DNA of 64,000 nt from Helicobacter anseris (GTDB lineage: Bacteria; Campylobacterota; Campylobacteria; Campylobacterales; Helicobacteraceae), in contig JXTW01000006.1 in the NCBI GenBank assembly GCA_004368235.1, forward strand, positions 1,366 to 65,365. Direction: 5' to 3'. The position numbers were made by a program, and so were the translations under genes. Below the pieces are notes generated by a model. That model did no database searches, had not been told where the DNA came from, and saw only the letters and a list, made by a program, of their open reading frames with translations. The stretch's first letter is position 1, and every line of letters begins with the position of its first letter. Shown in pieces: positions 17,246 through 26,072 of the stretch.

Positions 17246-18922
17246 ATGATGATCAAATCTTCATCAATTGAGGCGCTAAAGATGCGTCTTGACATTGTTG
17301 ATATTATTGGCAGTTATGTTGATTTAAAAAAGTCTGGAAGCCATTATGCGGCTTGTTGCCCTTTTCATTCAGAAAAGACCCCAAGCTTTATGGTAAATCC
17401 GATAAAAAATGTTTATCATTGTTATGGCTGTGGTGTTGGTGGTGATAGTATTACTTTTATTATGGAGTATGAAAAACTTGATTTTATTGGTGCTATTGAA
17501 CGTTTAGCTGAGATAAGTGGATTTGAACTAGAATATGAAGATACGATCTCACATCGCAAAAAAAATGAGAATCAACATGCTTTTGATGAGATGATTACTT
17601 TTTATCATCATAAGCTTTTAGAAAATCAAGCCCTATTAGCCTATTTGTATGATCGTGGCGTTAGTCAAGATTCTATTGATAAGTTTAAGTTGGGGTATTG
17701 TCCAGGTAATGTAGATAATTTGAGTTTTTGTGATCGTAATAATATAGATAAAAATAAGCTTGTGGAACTAGCTATTTTGGGCTATGATCAGGGAAGATAT
17801 TATGCGCGTTTTCAAGATAGGATTATGTTTCCTATTTATGGTGTAAATGCTAAGCCAGTGGGCTTTGGTGGACGTACCTTAAGAGATGATATGGCTAAAT
17901 ATATTAATTCACCCCAAAGTCATTTTTTTAATAAATCAAGACTTTTATATGGTTATCATTTGGCTAAAGAGCATATTTATCGGGAAGGTAAGATTATCAT
18001 TACAGAAGGCTATCTTGATGTGATAATGCTTCATCAAGCTGGATTTAAATGCGCCGTAGCTACGCTTGGTACAGCCTTGACTACCGAGCATATTCCTTTG
18101 ATTTCAAAAGGCGATCCTTATGTGATTTTAAGTTATGATGGAGATAAGGCTGGCATTAAAGCTGCTTTTAGGGCAAGCCAGATTCTTGCTCAAAAAGAGG
18201 GAGGAGTGGTTTTATTTGATAATGGCTTAGATCCTGCAGATATGGTAGCGCAAAATCGTTTATCTGAACTCAATGAAAAATTTAGTAAACCAATGGCATT
18301 TATTGAATTTGTTTTGCGTCATATTATTAGTGAATATGATTTAAAAAATCCATTGCAAAAAGAAAAAGCCCTAAATGAAAGTTTGAAGTTTTTGCATACT
18401 TTAAGCCCGATTTTGCAAGATTATTATCGTGGTTTGATTTCAAATCTTTTAAATATTAATCCAACTTTTGTGAGTGTAAAAAATACTAATTCTCAAAAGA
18501 TGCAGCCCATTTCCAATATCCCTAATACTAGCAATGAGGCATTGATTTTAGCATATATATTAGATGATAATAGTTTGCTTGATGTGGCTTTGGATTATAT
18601 AGATTGCGAAGTATTTTCTGAACATAGGACTGGCTTTGAGGCGCTATTAAAAGGAGAACTAACCCATCCTAGTCTTACAATAATTTTAAATAATCCTCAA
18701 GTGTTGATTCCTGATGATAATAGGGAAGTTAAAATACAGAAATTTAAAAAAGAACTGATATTGCTGATATTGCGATACAATTACAACTTATTAGATTTTG
18801 TGCAGAGGGATAAGAATCTTTCGTTTGCCCAAAAAAGTATCAAAATAAAAACAATAAAAAATAATATTTTAAAGTTAAAACAAGGAGAGCTTATTCCATA
18901 TGAAAGCATTAGCACTTTTTAG
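17246..18922 (+). CDS. dnaG: DNA primase
   Basis: DnaG makes RNA primers for replication forks with DnaB helicase. The 558-residue product has the N-terminal CHC2 zinc ribbon (CPFHSEKTPSF and YHCYGCGVGGD, about residues 38-66), the RNA polymerase core with FQDRIMFPIY and GFGGRTL, and the TOPRIM acidic motifs ITEGYLDVIML (about 251) and LSYDGDKAG (about 292). A helicase-interaction region of normal size follows. There are two consecutive ATGs (17246 and 17249); AGGATAAGG upstream serves either. The last 23 bases overlap the next gene, so the PP-loop gene is translationally coupled to it. Confidence 0.97.
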   Translation: MMIKSSSIEALKMRLDIVDIIGSYVDLKKSGSHYAACCPFHSEKTPSFMVNPIKNVYHCYGCGVGGDSITFIMEYEKLDFIGAIERLAEISGFELEYEDTISHRKKNENQHAFDEMITFYHHKLLENQALLAYLYDRGVSQDSIDKFKLGYCPGNVDNLSFCDRNNIDKNKLVELAILGYDQGRYYARFQDRIMFPIYGVNAKPVGFGGRTLRDDMAKYINSPQSHFFNKSRLLYGYHLAKEHIYREGKIIITEGYLDVIMLHQAGFKCAVATLGTALTTEHIPLISKGDPYVILSYDGDKAGIKAAFRASQILAQKEGGVVLFDNGLDPADMVAQNRLSELNEKFSKPMAFIEFVLRHIISEYDLKNPLQKEKALNESLKFLHTLSPILQDYYRGLISNLLNINPTFVSVKNTNSQKMQPISNIPNTSNEALILAYILDDNSLLDVALDYIDCEVFSEHRTGFEALLKGELTHPSLTIILNNPQVLIPDDNREVKIQKFKKELILLILRYNYNLLDFVQRDKNLSFAQKSIKIKTIKNNILKLKQGELIPYESISTF

Positions 18923-19949
18923 TGGTGGATTAGATAGTTTAATTTCGATGAAACTACTTAAAGATCAGGGTATTGAAGTGGTGGCATTGCATTTTAATAT
19001 TGGCTTTGGTGGTAATTATGATAAAAAAGAATATTTATTAAATGCTACAGGTCAGATTGGAGTAGAACTTGTAATTTGTGATATCCGTCAGCAATTTTTT
19101 AATGATGTATTATTTAGTCCAAAATATGGTTATGGTAAATATTTTAACCCTTGTATTGATTGCCATGCTAATATGTTTATTCAAGCTTTTAATAAACTTG
19201 TGGAGTTAGGGGCTGATTTTGTTATTAGTGGAGAAGTTTTGGGACAACGCCCTAAGTCTCAAAGAAGGGAGGCTCTAGATCAGGTTAAAAAACTTATTAG
19301 AGAGGCTGGGCATGCAGATAAATTTGCCTATCTTTTAGACTCAGATGGGACTAATCCTTCCAAACCAAAAACTTTAGATGAGCTAATTTTGCGTCCAATG
19401 TGTGCCAAGCTTTTAGAACCAAGTTTTATGGAGAAAATGGGATGGGTAGATAGAGAAAAACTGCTTGATATTTCAGGACGTGGGCGTACAAGACAGCTCA
19501 AAATGGCAGAAGATTTTGGCTGGAAGTATTATGAAAAGCCAGGAGGAGGATGTTTATTAACCAATACATCTGTCGCACTTAAACTTAAGGATTTGAGCGC
19601 ACATAGAGAGATGATTTTAGAAGATAGCGCGATGGTAAAAGTAGGACGTTATATGGTGCTTAGCAATGGGGCAAGATGTGTAATAGCGCGTAATGCCCAA
19701 GAGAATGAGAAGCTAAGTATCCCAAATCCGATGATGGATAAAATTGAACTTGTTGATTGTGTCGGACCTATTGGACTTGTAGAAAAAAATGCTAGCAAGG
19801 AAGATAAAGTATTAGCAGCACGTTTGACACTTGGTTATGGTAAAAGTGATATGCAAAAAGAGTATGAAGTCCGCATAGGTGATGAAATTTTAAAAGTTGC
19901 TCCTTATGATAGGGTGGCTGCACAAGAATTTTTATTATTAAAGGCTTAG
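18900..19949 (+). CDS. PP-loop ATPase, MnmA/ThiI-like (tRNA-thiolation type)
   Basis: A 349-residue protein starting with ALFSGGLDSLISM, the PP-loop pyrophosphatase motif (SGGxDS). It also has PCIDCHANMF (about residue 85) and GEVLGQRPKSQRRE (about 112), as in the COG0482-like proteins often annotated as argininosuccinate-synthase-domain or tRNA-thiouridylase proteins in epsilonproteobacteria. The C-terminal third (after GGGCLLTN, about 220-349) resembles an NFACT-R-like RNA-associated segment. RNA sulfuration is likely but not proven. It overlaps dnaG by 23 bases; AAGGAGAGC (18882-18890) sits 10 bases before the ATG, inside dnaG. It ends 2 bases from the convergent outer-membrane gene. Confidence 0.8.
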   Translation: MKALALFSGGLDSLISMKLLKDQGIEVVALHFNIGFGGNYDKKEYLLNATGQIGVELVICDIRQQFFNDVLFSPKYGYGKYFNPCIDCHANMFIQAFNKLVELGADFVISGEVLGQRPKSQRREALDQVKKLIREAGHADKFAYLLDSDGTNPSKPKTLDELILRPMCAKLLEPSFMEKMGWVDREKLLDISGRGRTRQLKMAEDFGWKYYEKPGGGCLLTNTSVALKLKDLSAHREMILEDSAMVKVGRYMVLSNGARCVIARNAQENEKLSIPNPMMDKIELVDCVGPIGLVEKNASKEDKVLAARLTLGYGKSDMQKEYEVRIGDEILKVAPYDRVAAQEFLLLKA

Positions 19950-19951
19950 AT

Positions 19952-21133
19952 TTATCGGGTTAGTTTTTTTAAAAGCTTCTGGGTATCTAAATTGATAGTG
20001 AGCATTTCTTGATTGCTAACTCCATTTTGTGTGAAGTGAAAAATAACAGAGAATCGACCTATAATATAGTCATTTTTATATTCATAATAAAACTCTGCAC
20101 GATCATAAATATTGCTCTGATAGAAAGGTAAACCAGCATAAAAATCTTGACCATAGCTAGAAAAATATTTATATTGGGATGCTCCTAAATAAAGAGAATT
20201 ATCAATGCCAAAGCCCTTATATTCTACATTGCCTCTAAATTCAAATCCCTGAAGATTAGAGAATTTTTCATTACCATGAGAATGAGTGCGCTTGCGCTCT
20301 AAGGAAGAAAGGTTGCTAATTTCAAATTGTAGTTTATTGAGTATAGGGACAATGGCTTTTAGATCTGTTCCTAAGAATATTTGATAATAGAATCTATCTA
20401 GTAAATAGGTATCAGGGGAGTCGAGATAAAAATTGTGATCAGCGCTTAAAAACTCTGGGTTTAAAAAGTGATATAAAATGGCAGAGCCACCAAAATATAA
20501 AATACGATTAAAAAAACTTTTTTCTAAAAAACCTTGAATATTAAATTCATCAAAACCTTTTGATAGGCTACCTCCTGTCCAGTCAGCCATAACTTCAGCT
20601 TGTAAATTAGGAATTTGATACTGAAACATGATGCCACTACTTAGCGGATGATAATATAGATAATCTTTGCGGTAAAAAAGATTACTATAGTGCCCGATCC
20701 ATTGTGAACGTGGAAAAATACCAAATATACCTCGTAAGCCTTTATAAAAAAAGTCATAGCTCAATGTTAGACTTAAATTATTAGGTAAATTAGATAAAAG
20801 ATTTTGATGTCCCATATCAAGGATCGTGTAAATACCTGCTTTTAAATTTTGATTATAAAAATTAAGTCCTATTTCTGGGTGTATGCCAGCTGAAAAGAGT
20901 GTGCGTGTAGACCAATGATAGATTTGAGATTCTTCTAGATTATCTAGCAGAAAATTAAAATCAAAACCATAAATAAAAGAATATGGTTTTGATGGGTATA
21001 TTAAAGAAGGAGTATCTATGGCTTGTTCTTGAGAGGGTTGTGAGGCTGGATTTGTTGAGAGTGAGCTATCAGCTAAAATAAAAGAAGTGCACCACACAAA
21101 TGTGGTGGCAAAATTTCTTAGATTATTTTGCAT
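19952..21133 (-). CDS. Putative outer-membrane beta-barrel protein
   Basis: A 393-residue exported protein of unknown function. The first about 21 residues (MQNNLRNFATTFVWCTSFILA) form a plausible signal peptide, then a polar linker and a body rich in aromatic residues with alternating hydrophobic stretches ending in aromatic residues (YSFIYGFDFNF, LSLTLSYDFFYKG, DYIIGRFSVIFHF), typical of beta barrels. There is no C-terminal Phe; the final 20 residues are a short tail. It begins inside the last codons of yceI (11-base overlap), so the two are probably cotranscribed. It could be a channel or receptor for a small ligand; no named Helicobacter OMP family is recognised. Confidence 0.6.
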   Translation of the reverse strand: MQNNLRNFATTFVWCTSFILADSSLSTNPASQPSQEQAIDTPSLIYPSKPYSFIYGFDFNFLLDNLEESQIYHWSTRTLFSAGIHPEIGLNFYNQNLKAGIYTILDMGHQNLLSNLPNNLSLTLSYDFFYKGLRGIFGIFPRSQWIGHYSNLFYRKDYLYYHPLSSGIMFQYQIPNLQAEVMADWTGGSLSKGFDEFNIQGFLEKSFFNRILYFGGSAILYHFLNPEFLSADHNFYLDSPDTYLLDRFYYQIFLGTDLKAIVPILNKLQFEISNLSSLERKRTHSHGNEKFSNLQGFEFRGNVEYKGFGIDNSLYLGASQYKYFSSYGQDFYAGLPFYQSNIYDRAEFYYEYKNDYIIGRFSVIFHFTQNGVSNQEMLTINLDTQKLLKKLTR

Positions 21134-21680
21134 AAACTTCTAGTTGAATATTAATATTTACTAAATCGCTTAATATCATATCACCAAAGCTTTTTCCAAT
21201 ATCAAAATCTTTTCTATTGACTTTACCTGTAATTTCAATAGCCATAAATTCTTGTTTACTCATCGGATTGATTCCAGGTCCATTTACTTCGATATCCCAG
21301 ACAACAGGTTTAGTAATACTGCGTAAGGTAAGATTACCATAAATTTTATTACCCTCATGCTTTGTCATGACAAATTTACCATCAGGAAATTTTTTAGAAT
21401 CAAAAAAGTCAGATGCATTGAGATGATCTTCGCGCTTTTGGTTTTTGGTATCAATACTTTTAATTTGTACAGAACCTTCAAGAGAGTTTATTTTTTTGCT
21501 TTTAGGATCAATATCTATCTTGCCATCAAAGTTATTGAATCCTCCACTTACTTTGCTTAGACTTAAATGCTTAATATCAAAACTAACACTTGAGTGAGCC
21601 ATATCAATTGTATAAGGTTTAGCATGACTTAGACTAAGAAGTGCGGTTATTGCTAAAGCAGAGAACATAATTTTTTTCAT
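21123..21680 (-). CDS. YceI-family periplasmic lipid-binding protein
   Basis: A 185-residue exported protein with signal peptide MKKIMFSALAITALLSLSHA and a lipocalin-like YceI domain: YTIDMAHSSVSFDIKHL (start of domain), GSVQIKSIDTKN.KRE (about 65-85), ASDFFDSKKFPDG and GNLTLRSITKPV. Family members bind isoprenoid chains in the periplasm, such as quinone precursors or polyisoprenes; in H. pylori such a protein is known as a secreted antigen-like protein. It overlaps the downstream outer-membrane gene by 11 bases. A minus-strand TATAAT (21715-21710) lies about 30 bases upstream of the start. Confidence 0.9.
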   Translation of the reverse strand: MKKIMFSALAITALLSLSHAKPYTIDMAHSSVSFDIKHLSLSKVSGGFNNFDGKIDIDPKSKKINSLEGSVQIKSIDTKNQKREDHLNASDFFDSKKFPDGKFVMTKHEGNKIYGNLTLRSITKPVVWDIEVNGPGINPMSKQEFMAIEITGKVNRKDFDIGKSFGDMILSDLVNINIQLEVYAK

Positions 21681-21731
21681 TTTTTATCCTTGTTTTAAAA
21701 TATTTTACGATTATAATAATAAAGGGTTAAT

Positions 21732-23132
21732 TTAATGCAAGCTGTCTTCCAGCTTTTTGATGCGATAAGCACTTTCTTTACTCCCAAGAATAAAAAGTGC
21801 TTCAGCCACACCAATCCCTCCTCCTTTTTTTAGCAGTGCTAAGCGTAAAAGAGGCATAAGATTTTTTGGCTTTATAGCTAGATCTTCCCCGTTTACATGT
21901 AAAAAATCTTTGACCTCATTAAGACTGGAAAAGTTTATAGAAGCTAGCTTATTATTGATGCTATTTAAAATTGCTTTATGGCTGAAGTTAAATTGTGAAA
22001 AAAGTTTAGCATCAAAATTTTCTTGAGGATAAAAGATTTCTTTAATAATTTCGCAGGCTTCAATTAGAGTGTGAACTCTGGTTTTAACTTCACTAAAGAG
22101 TATTTGCAACTGATTTTCATTAAGATTTGAGAAAATAGGGAGGAGACTAGAATCTAACTCACATAAAAGTTTTTTTAATCGAGATGTTTCACAGGCTTTA
22201 ATATAGTGAGCATTAAGCCAAAGGAATTTTTCTTTATTGTATTGACTAGGAGAAGTTGAAAGATGAGTAGTGTCAAATTTATCAATCATTTCTGCAAGAC
22301 TAAAAATTTCTTCATCACCACAACTCCAGCCAAGTCTTACAAGAAAGTTTAATAAAGATTCTGGTAGATAGCCAGCATTCTTGTATTCCATTACGCTTAA
22401 AGCCCCATGACGTTTGCTAAGTTTAGCACCATCGCTGCCTAAAATCATAGGTACATGAAAAAATTCGGGTATTTTAAGCCCCAATGCATTATAAATAACA
22501 ATTTGTTTTGGCGTATTGCTAAGGTGATCATCTCCACGGATAATATGACTTACTCCCATTAGGGCATCATCAATTGCGACAACAAAATTATAGGTAGGAC
22601 TACCATCACTACGTGCAATAATAAAATCATCTACCTCTGCAGCATCAAATTGCATTTTTCCCTTAATGCCATCGTAGAATTCAATTGTGCCTTCTAGAGG
22701 TGCTTTGATTCTAATAACAGGGGAATTGTGAGGAGGTGTGCCATTAAAATCACGATAACGATTATCATAACGAGGGGTTTGTTTTTTAGCTTCTTGTTCT
22801 TTGCGTAAGGTTTCCAATTCTTCTTTACTCATATAACAATAATAAGCTTTTTTAGATTCTAAAAGTTTTTGGATATAGTTTTTATAAATATCAGAACGTT
22901 TTGATTGAAATTCAATTTCTCTATCATATTTTAACCCAACCCACTCAAAGGCTTTTAAAATAGCTTGTGTAGCTTCTGTTGAGTTACGCATAAGATCGGT
23001 ATCTTCTATTCTAAGTAAAAACTCACCTTTATGTTTTTTTGCGAAAAGATAATTAAATAGTGCAGTGCGCAAACCCCCTATATGTAGATGACCTGTCGGG
23101 CTTGGGGCAAAACGAGTAACAATTTTTTGCAT
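21732..23132 (-). CDS. gltX: Glutamyl-tRNA synthetase
   Basis: A class I synthetase charging tRNA-Glu (and, for one of the two Helicobacter paralogues, tRNA-Gln). The 466-residue product has the HIGH signature APSPTGHLHIGGLRTALFNYL (about residues 8-28), RIEDTD, and the KMSKS-like loop AKLSKRHGAL (about 238-247), followed by a helical anticodon-binding domain. Length and the FNYLFAKKHKGEFLLRIEDTD context suggest the discriminating GltX1 type, but I cannot distinguish GltX1 from GltX2 by eye. It lies between yceI and the divergent TRIC channel gene; a minus-strand AT-rich region at 23133-23190 probably holds its promoter. Confidence 0.96.
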   Translation of the reverse strand: MQKIVTRFAPSPTGHLHIGGLRTALFNYLFAKKHKGEFLLRIEDTDLMRNSTEATQAILKAFEWVGLKYDREIEFQSKRSDIYKNYIQKLLESKKAYYCYMSKEELETLRKEQEAKKQTPRYDNRYRDFNGTPPHNSPVIRIKAPLEGTIEFYDGIKGKMQFDAAEVDDFIIARSDGSPTYNFVVAIDDALMGVSHIIRGDDHLSNTPKQIVIYNALGLKIPEFFHVPMILGSDGAKLSKRHGALSVMEYKNAGYLPESLLNFLVRLGWSCGDEEIFSLAEMIDKFDTTHLSTSPSQYNKEKFLWLNAHYIKACETSRLKKLLCELDSSLLPIFSNLNENQLQILFSEVKTRVHTLIEACEIIKEIFYPQENFDAKLFSQFNFSHKAILNSINNKLASINFSSLNEVKDFLHVNGEDLAIKPKNLMPLLRLALLKKGGGIGVAEALFILGSKESAYRIKKLEDSLH

Positions 23133-23213
23133 AAAAAACCTTTTTATTTGTGTAAAAATTTGGTTTATTTTACATTAAAATTGCCAAAGAATGTAAGAGA
23201 TTAAGGAGTGTAT

Positions 23214-23852
23214 GTGGAGCAGAGTGGATTTATTGCTGTACTTTTTATTATAGGTTTAGTAGTCGAGGCTATTACTGGCGCACTTGCTGCAGGTAGATAT
23301 AAAATGGATTTGATGGGAGTGATTTTTATTGCGCTTATTACAGCATTAGGGGGAGGGAGTTTAAGGGATGTGCTTTTTAATCATCATCCTACTACCTGGA
23401 TACGTCACCCAGAATATATTTTATTAATTATTATTTCTGCCTTGCTTGCTACGAGAATTCCTAAAATTATTGATAGGATTAAAAGTGTATTTTTAATTTT
23501 AGATGCAATAGGTTTGGCTGTATTTAGTGTAATTGGTACAGCAATTGTAATGAATCTTTATGATAGTGTGATTTTGGCTATTTGTGGAGGAGTTATTACT
23601 GGTGTTTTTGGAGGGATTTTGCGTGATATCTTGTGTAATGAGATACCATTAATTTTCCAAAAAGAAATTTATGCAAGTGCTTCTATTGTAGCTAGCGGAT
23701 TATACTTTGTATTGGTCAAAAATCTTGAAATGAGCATACATCAATCTATGCTAATAGCCTTGGTTTGTGCTACAGCTCTAAGGCTTGCAGGGATTTATTT
23801 TAAGCTAGGATTACCTATTTTTAAAATTGATGAAGATAAAAGGGATCGTTAA
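23214..23852 (+). CDS. TRIC-type (YicG/UPF0126) cation channel
   Basis: A 212-residue membrane protein with two homologous three-helix repeats plus a final helix. The paired repeats GGGSLRDVLF (about residue 43) and GVFGGILRDIL (about 140) with a G-x-x-R-D core are the hallmark of bacterial trimeric intracellular cation channels (earlier UPF0126/YicG). I place the start at GTG 23214 because AAGGAG (23203-23208) is 5 bases upstream; the alternative GTG at 23208 overlaps that site and would add two residues. The 3' end overlaps the convergent fucosyltransferase gene by 4 bases, leaving no room for a terminator. Confidence 0.87.
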   Translation: MEQSGFIAVLFIIGLVVEAITGALAAGRYKMDLMGVIFIALITALGGGSLRDVLFNHHPTTWIRHPEYILLIIISALLATRIPKIIDRIKSVFLILDAIGLAVFSVIGTAIVMNLYDSVILAICGGVITGVFGGILRDILCNEIPLIFQKEIYASASIVASGLYFVLVKNLEMSIHQSMLIALVCATALRLAGIYFKLGLPIFKIDEDKRDR

Positions 23853-24877
23853 TTTTTTTTAAGTTTATTTTTAATTTTCATTAACAAGGGTAATATTTTT
23901 ATAGAAAATATGCTATTTTTAGTTGAAATCGAAAGTTTTTGATATTCTTTTTGCTTATTTTTATAAGCTAGCTTAAATTGTCCTTGTGAGATCCTTGATA
24001 TTTTTGGTTTAGAGAATATATTATCAAAGAATGCTTCTAATTTTTTTTCATAATAGGTCTTAACATTAATTTTAAAGGCTTTCTCTCTCAATATTTTTAG
24101 ATAGGGTTGTGGATTTTGCTGCAGGTATAAAATATAGCGTATACATTCTTTCATGCTACTGAAGTCAGAGAGGTTGATAAAGGAGTTTGGATTGAGAAAA
24201 GATTGTAAGCAATCTTTAGTGTATCCCCCCCCCCCTAGAAGTCTGGTATCATTAAGAAGGGGATCTCCCCAGTATATAGGGATGGTTTGAGCTCCTAATG
24301 CCTCGATGAGTTTTTCTGTCAAATAGCCAGGAGAACTTGAGTTTTCAAAAGCAATATTAAATTTATAATTTTTGAGAAAATCTAATTTACAATTTACTGG
24401 TTTGCCAATATTGTTTTTATATCGTCCACCACTAGCTACAAACTCTTTTTTACTTAGATTGTTAAAAAATTCTTTTCTAATTTTATTGCCACCACCATTG
24501 CTTACTATAAAACTACAGAATCCACGATTTAGTAATTCATTATCATTTTTAAAAAGATGTTTTTTTAATGCTAGATTTAAACCTTGTTCATAAATCACAA
24601 ATAAAGGAAAACGTAAATAGCGGTCTAAAAAGTCAATCGGATCAAAGCCTATAGCATAGTCATAAAGATTGAAATCTGGTGTAAAGTTTTCACCTGTAAA
24701 AAAAACTTTAACACAATTATAATTTAAGTGATTGTTGCCAAAAACACTGCATAATAAAAAGTCAGGGTTATGACTTTTTATTATATTGTATTTTTTGGAA
24801 AGAAATTTAATAAAGTAGTTGTCCTCAAAATCTTGATTCCACCAATCTGTGATATTGATTTTAATGTTAGGCTTCAT
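23849..24877 (-). CDS. GT10-family (alpha-1,3/4) fucosyltransferase, G-tract containing
   Basis: A 342-residue cytoplasmic/peripheral glycosyltransferase. The GDP-fucose-binding core of the GT10 family is clear: FNIAFENSSSPGYLTEKL (about residues 173-190), then EALGAQTIPIYWGDP. In Helicobacter such enzymes build Lewis-type fucosylated O-antigens on LPS. Residues 215-218 are four glycines encoded by a run of eleven G (24235-24225 on the minus strand), inside an insertion after the YWGDP motif. The frame is open in this sequence, so the gene is ON here. It follows gmd, which makes the precursor of GDP-fucose. The C-terminal region is lysine-rich, as often in peripheral-membrane GT10 enzymes, and lacks evident heptad repeats. 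Confidence 0.9.
   Translation of the reverse strand: MKPNIKINITDWWNQDFEDNYFIKFLSKKYNIIKSHNPDFLLCSVFGNNHLNYNCVKVFFTGENFTPDFNLYDYAIGFDPIDFLDRYLRFPLFVIYEQGLNLALKKHLFKNDNELLNRGFCSFIVSNGGGNKIRKEFFNNLSKKEFVASGGRYKNNIGKPVNCKLDFLKNYKFNIAFENSSSPGYLTEKLIEALGAQTIPIYWGDPLLNDTRLLGGGGYTKDCLQSFLNPNSFINLSDFSSMKECIRYILYLQQNPQPYLKILREKAFKINVKTYYEKKLEAFFDNIFSKPKISRISQGQFKLAYKNKQKEYQKLSISTKNSIFSIKILPLLMKIKNKLKKN
24225..24235 (-). repeat. G11 homopolymeric tract in the fucosyltransferase gene
   Basis: Eleven consecutive C on the plus strand, i.e. G11 in the coding strand, spanning codons 215 to 218. With 10 G the frame would run about 24 codons and stop at a TGA; with 12 G it would stop at a TAA two codons past the glycines. 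Such tracts change length by slipped-strand mispairing and switch Helicobacter fucosyltransferases on and off. Confidence 0.92.
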
Positions 24878-24898
24878 TCTTTTATCTTTGAGACTGCA

Positions 24899-26011
24899 TT
24901 ATTCAAAATAGCTTAGAATCTCATAGTTGTTTTCCTTTAAAAGCTTATCTTTTTGCATTAATTTTAAATCGCTAGCCACCATTTCTTTAATTAGTGATTT
25001 AAGGTTATACTCTGGTACCCATCCAAGCTTTTCTCTAGCTTTTGTGGAATCACCTATTAGAAGCTCTACTTCAGTAGGACGAAAATAACGAGGATCTACC
25101 GCAACAACTTCACGTCCTAATTCAAGTTTAAAATCCCCATGGCAAGCTTTGATGATGCCTTTCTCATTTACGCCTTCCCCAATAAATTCAAGCTCAATTC
25201 CTAGCTCATTAAAAGCCATTTTTACAAAATCACGTACTTCTGTCGTAATGCCTGTAGCAATGACCCAATCTTCAGCCTTTTGAGCTTGAAGAATTAAATA
25301 CATCATTTTGACGTAGTCTTTAGCATGCCCCCAATCACGTTTAGCAGATAGATTACCAAGATAAAGTTTATCCTGCAATCCTAATGCAATTTTGGCTACA
25401 GAACGTGTAATTTTCCTTGTTACAAAGGTTTCTCCACGAATAGGACTTTCGTGGTTAAAAAGAATCCCATTACTGGCAAAAATATTATAGGCTTCACGAT
25501 AGTTTATAGTAATCCAATAAGCATAAAGCTTAGCACATGCATAGGGTGATCGTGGATAAAATGGTGTTTTTTCATTTTGAGGGACTTCTTGCACGAGTCC
25601 ATAAAGCTCACTTGTGGAGGCTTGATAAATTTTGGTTTTTTGTGCTAATTTTAAAAGGCGCACAGCTTCTAATATTCTAAGCGTACCGATTCCATCAGCA
25701 TTAGCAGTATATTCAGGGGTTTCAAAAGAAACAGCTACATGGCTCATAGCAGCAAGATTGTAAATTTCATCAGGTTGAGTTTCTTGAATAATACGCGTGA
25801 GATTCATCGAATCTGTCATATCACCATAATGTAGAAAAAAGTTACGATTTTGTTGATGAGGATCTTGATAGAGATGATCGATTCTATCTGTATTAAAAAG
25901 AGAACTGCGTCGCTTAATACCATGAACTTCATAACCTTTTTTTAGTAAAAATTCTGCAAGATAAGCACCATCTTGACCTGTGATTCCGGTTATTAACGCA
26001 ACTCTTGACAT
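24899..26011 (-). CDS. gmd: GDP-mannose 4,6-dehydratase
   Basis: Gmd converts GDP-mannose to GDP-4-keto-6-deoxymannose, the first step to GDP-L-fucose. The 370-residue short-chain dehydrogenase/reductase has the NADP-binding start [34 protein letters not shown], and the catalytic pair in [10 protein letters not shown] (Tyr-x3-Lys, about residue 155). The family-typical [14 protein letters not shown] and [11 protein letters not shown] segments are present. Length is normal. It lies 21 bases upstream of the fucosyltransferase on the same strand; the expected GDP-fucose synthase (fcl/wcaG) is not next to it in this window. Confidence 0.97.
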   Translation of the reverse strand: MSRVALITGITGQDGAYLAEFLLKKGYEVHGIKRRSSLFNTDRIDHLYQDPHQQNRNFFLHYGDMTDSMNLTRIIQETQPDEIYNLAAMSHVAVSFETPEYTANADGIGTLRILEAVRLLKLAQKTKIYQASTSELYGLVQEVPQNEKTPFYPRSPYACAKLYAYWITINYREAYNIFASNGILFNHESPIRGETFVTRKITRSVAKIALGLQDKLYLGNLSAKRDWGHAKDYVKMMYLILQAQKAEDWVIATGITTEVRDFVKMAFNELGIELEFIGEGVNEKGIIKACHGDFKLELGREVVAVDPRYFRPTEVELLIGDSTKAREKLGWVPEYNLKSLIKEMVASDLKLMQKDKLLKENNYEILSYFE

Positions 26012-26072
26012 TTATTTCCCCTTTTGCTTCTTTTGATTTATTAAGAATTATAGTCTAAAATGATAAATTCTT

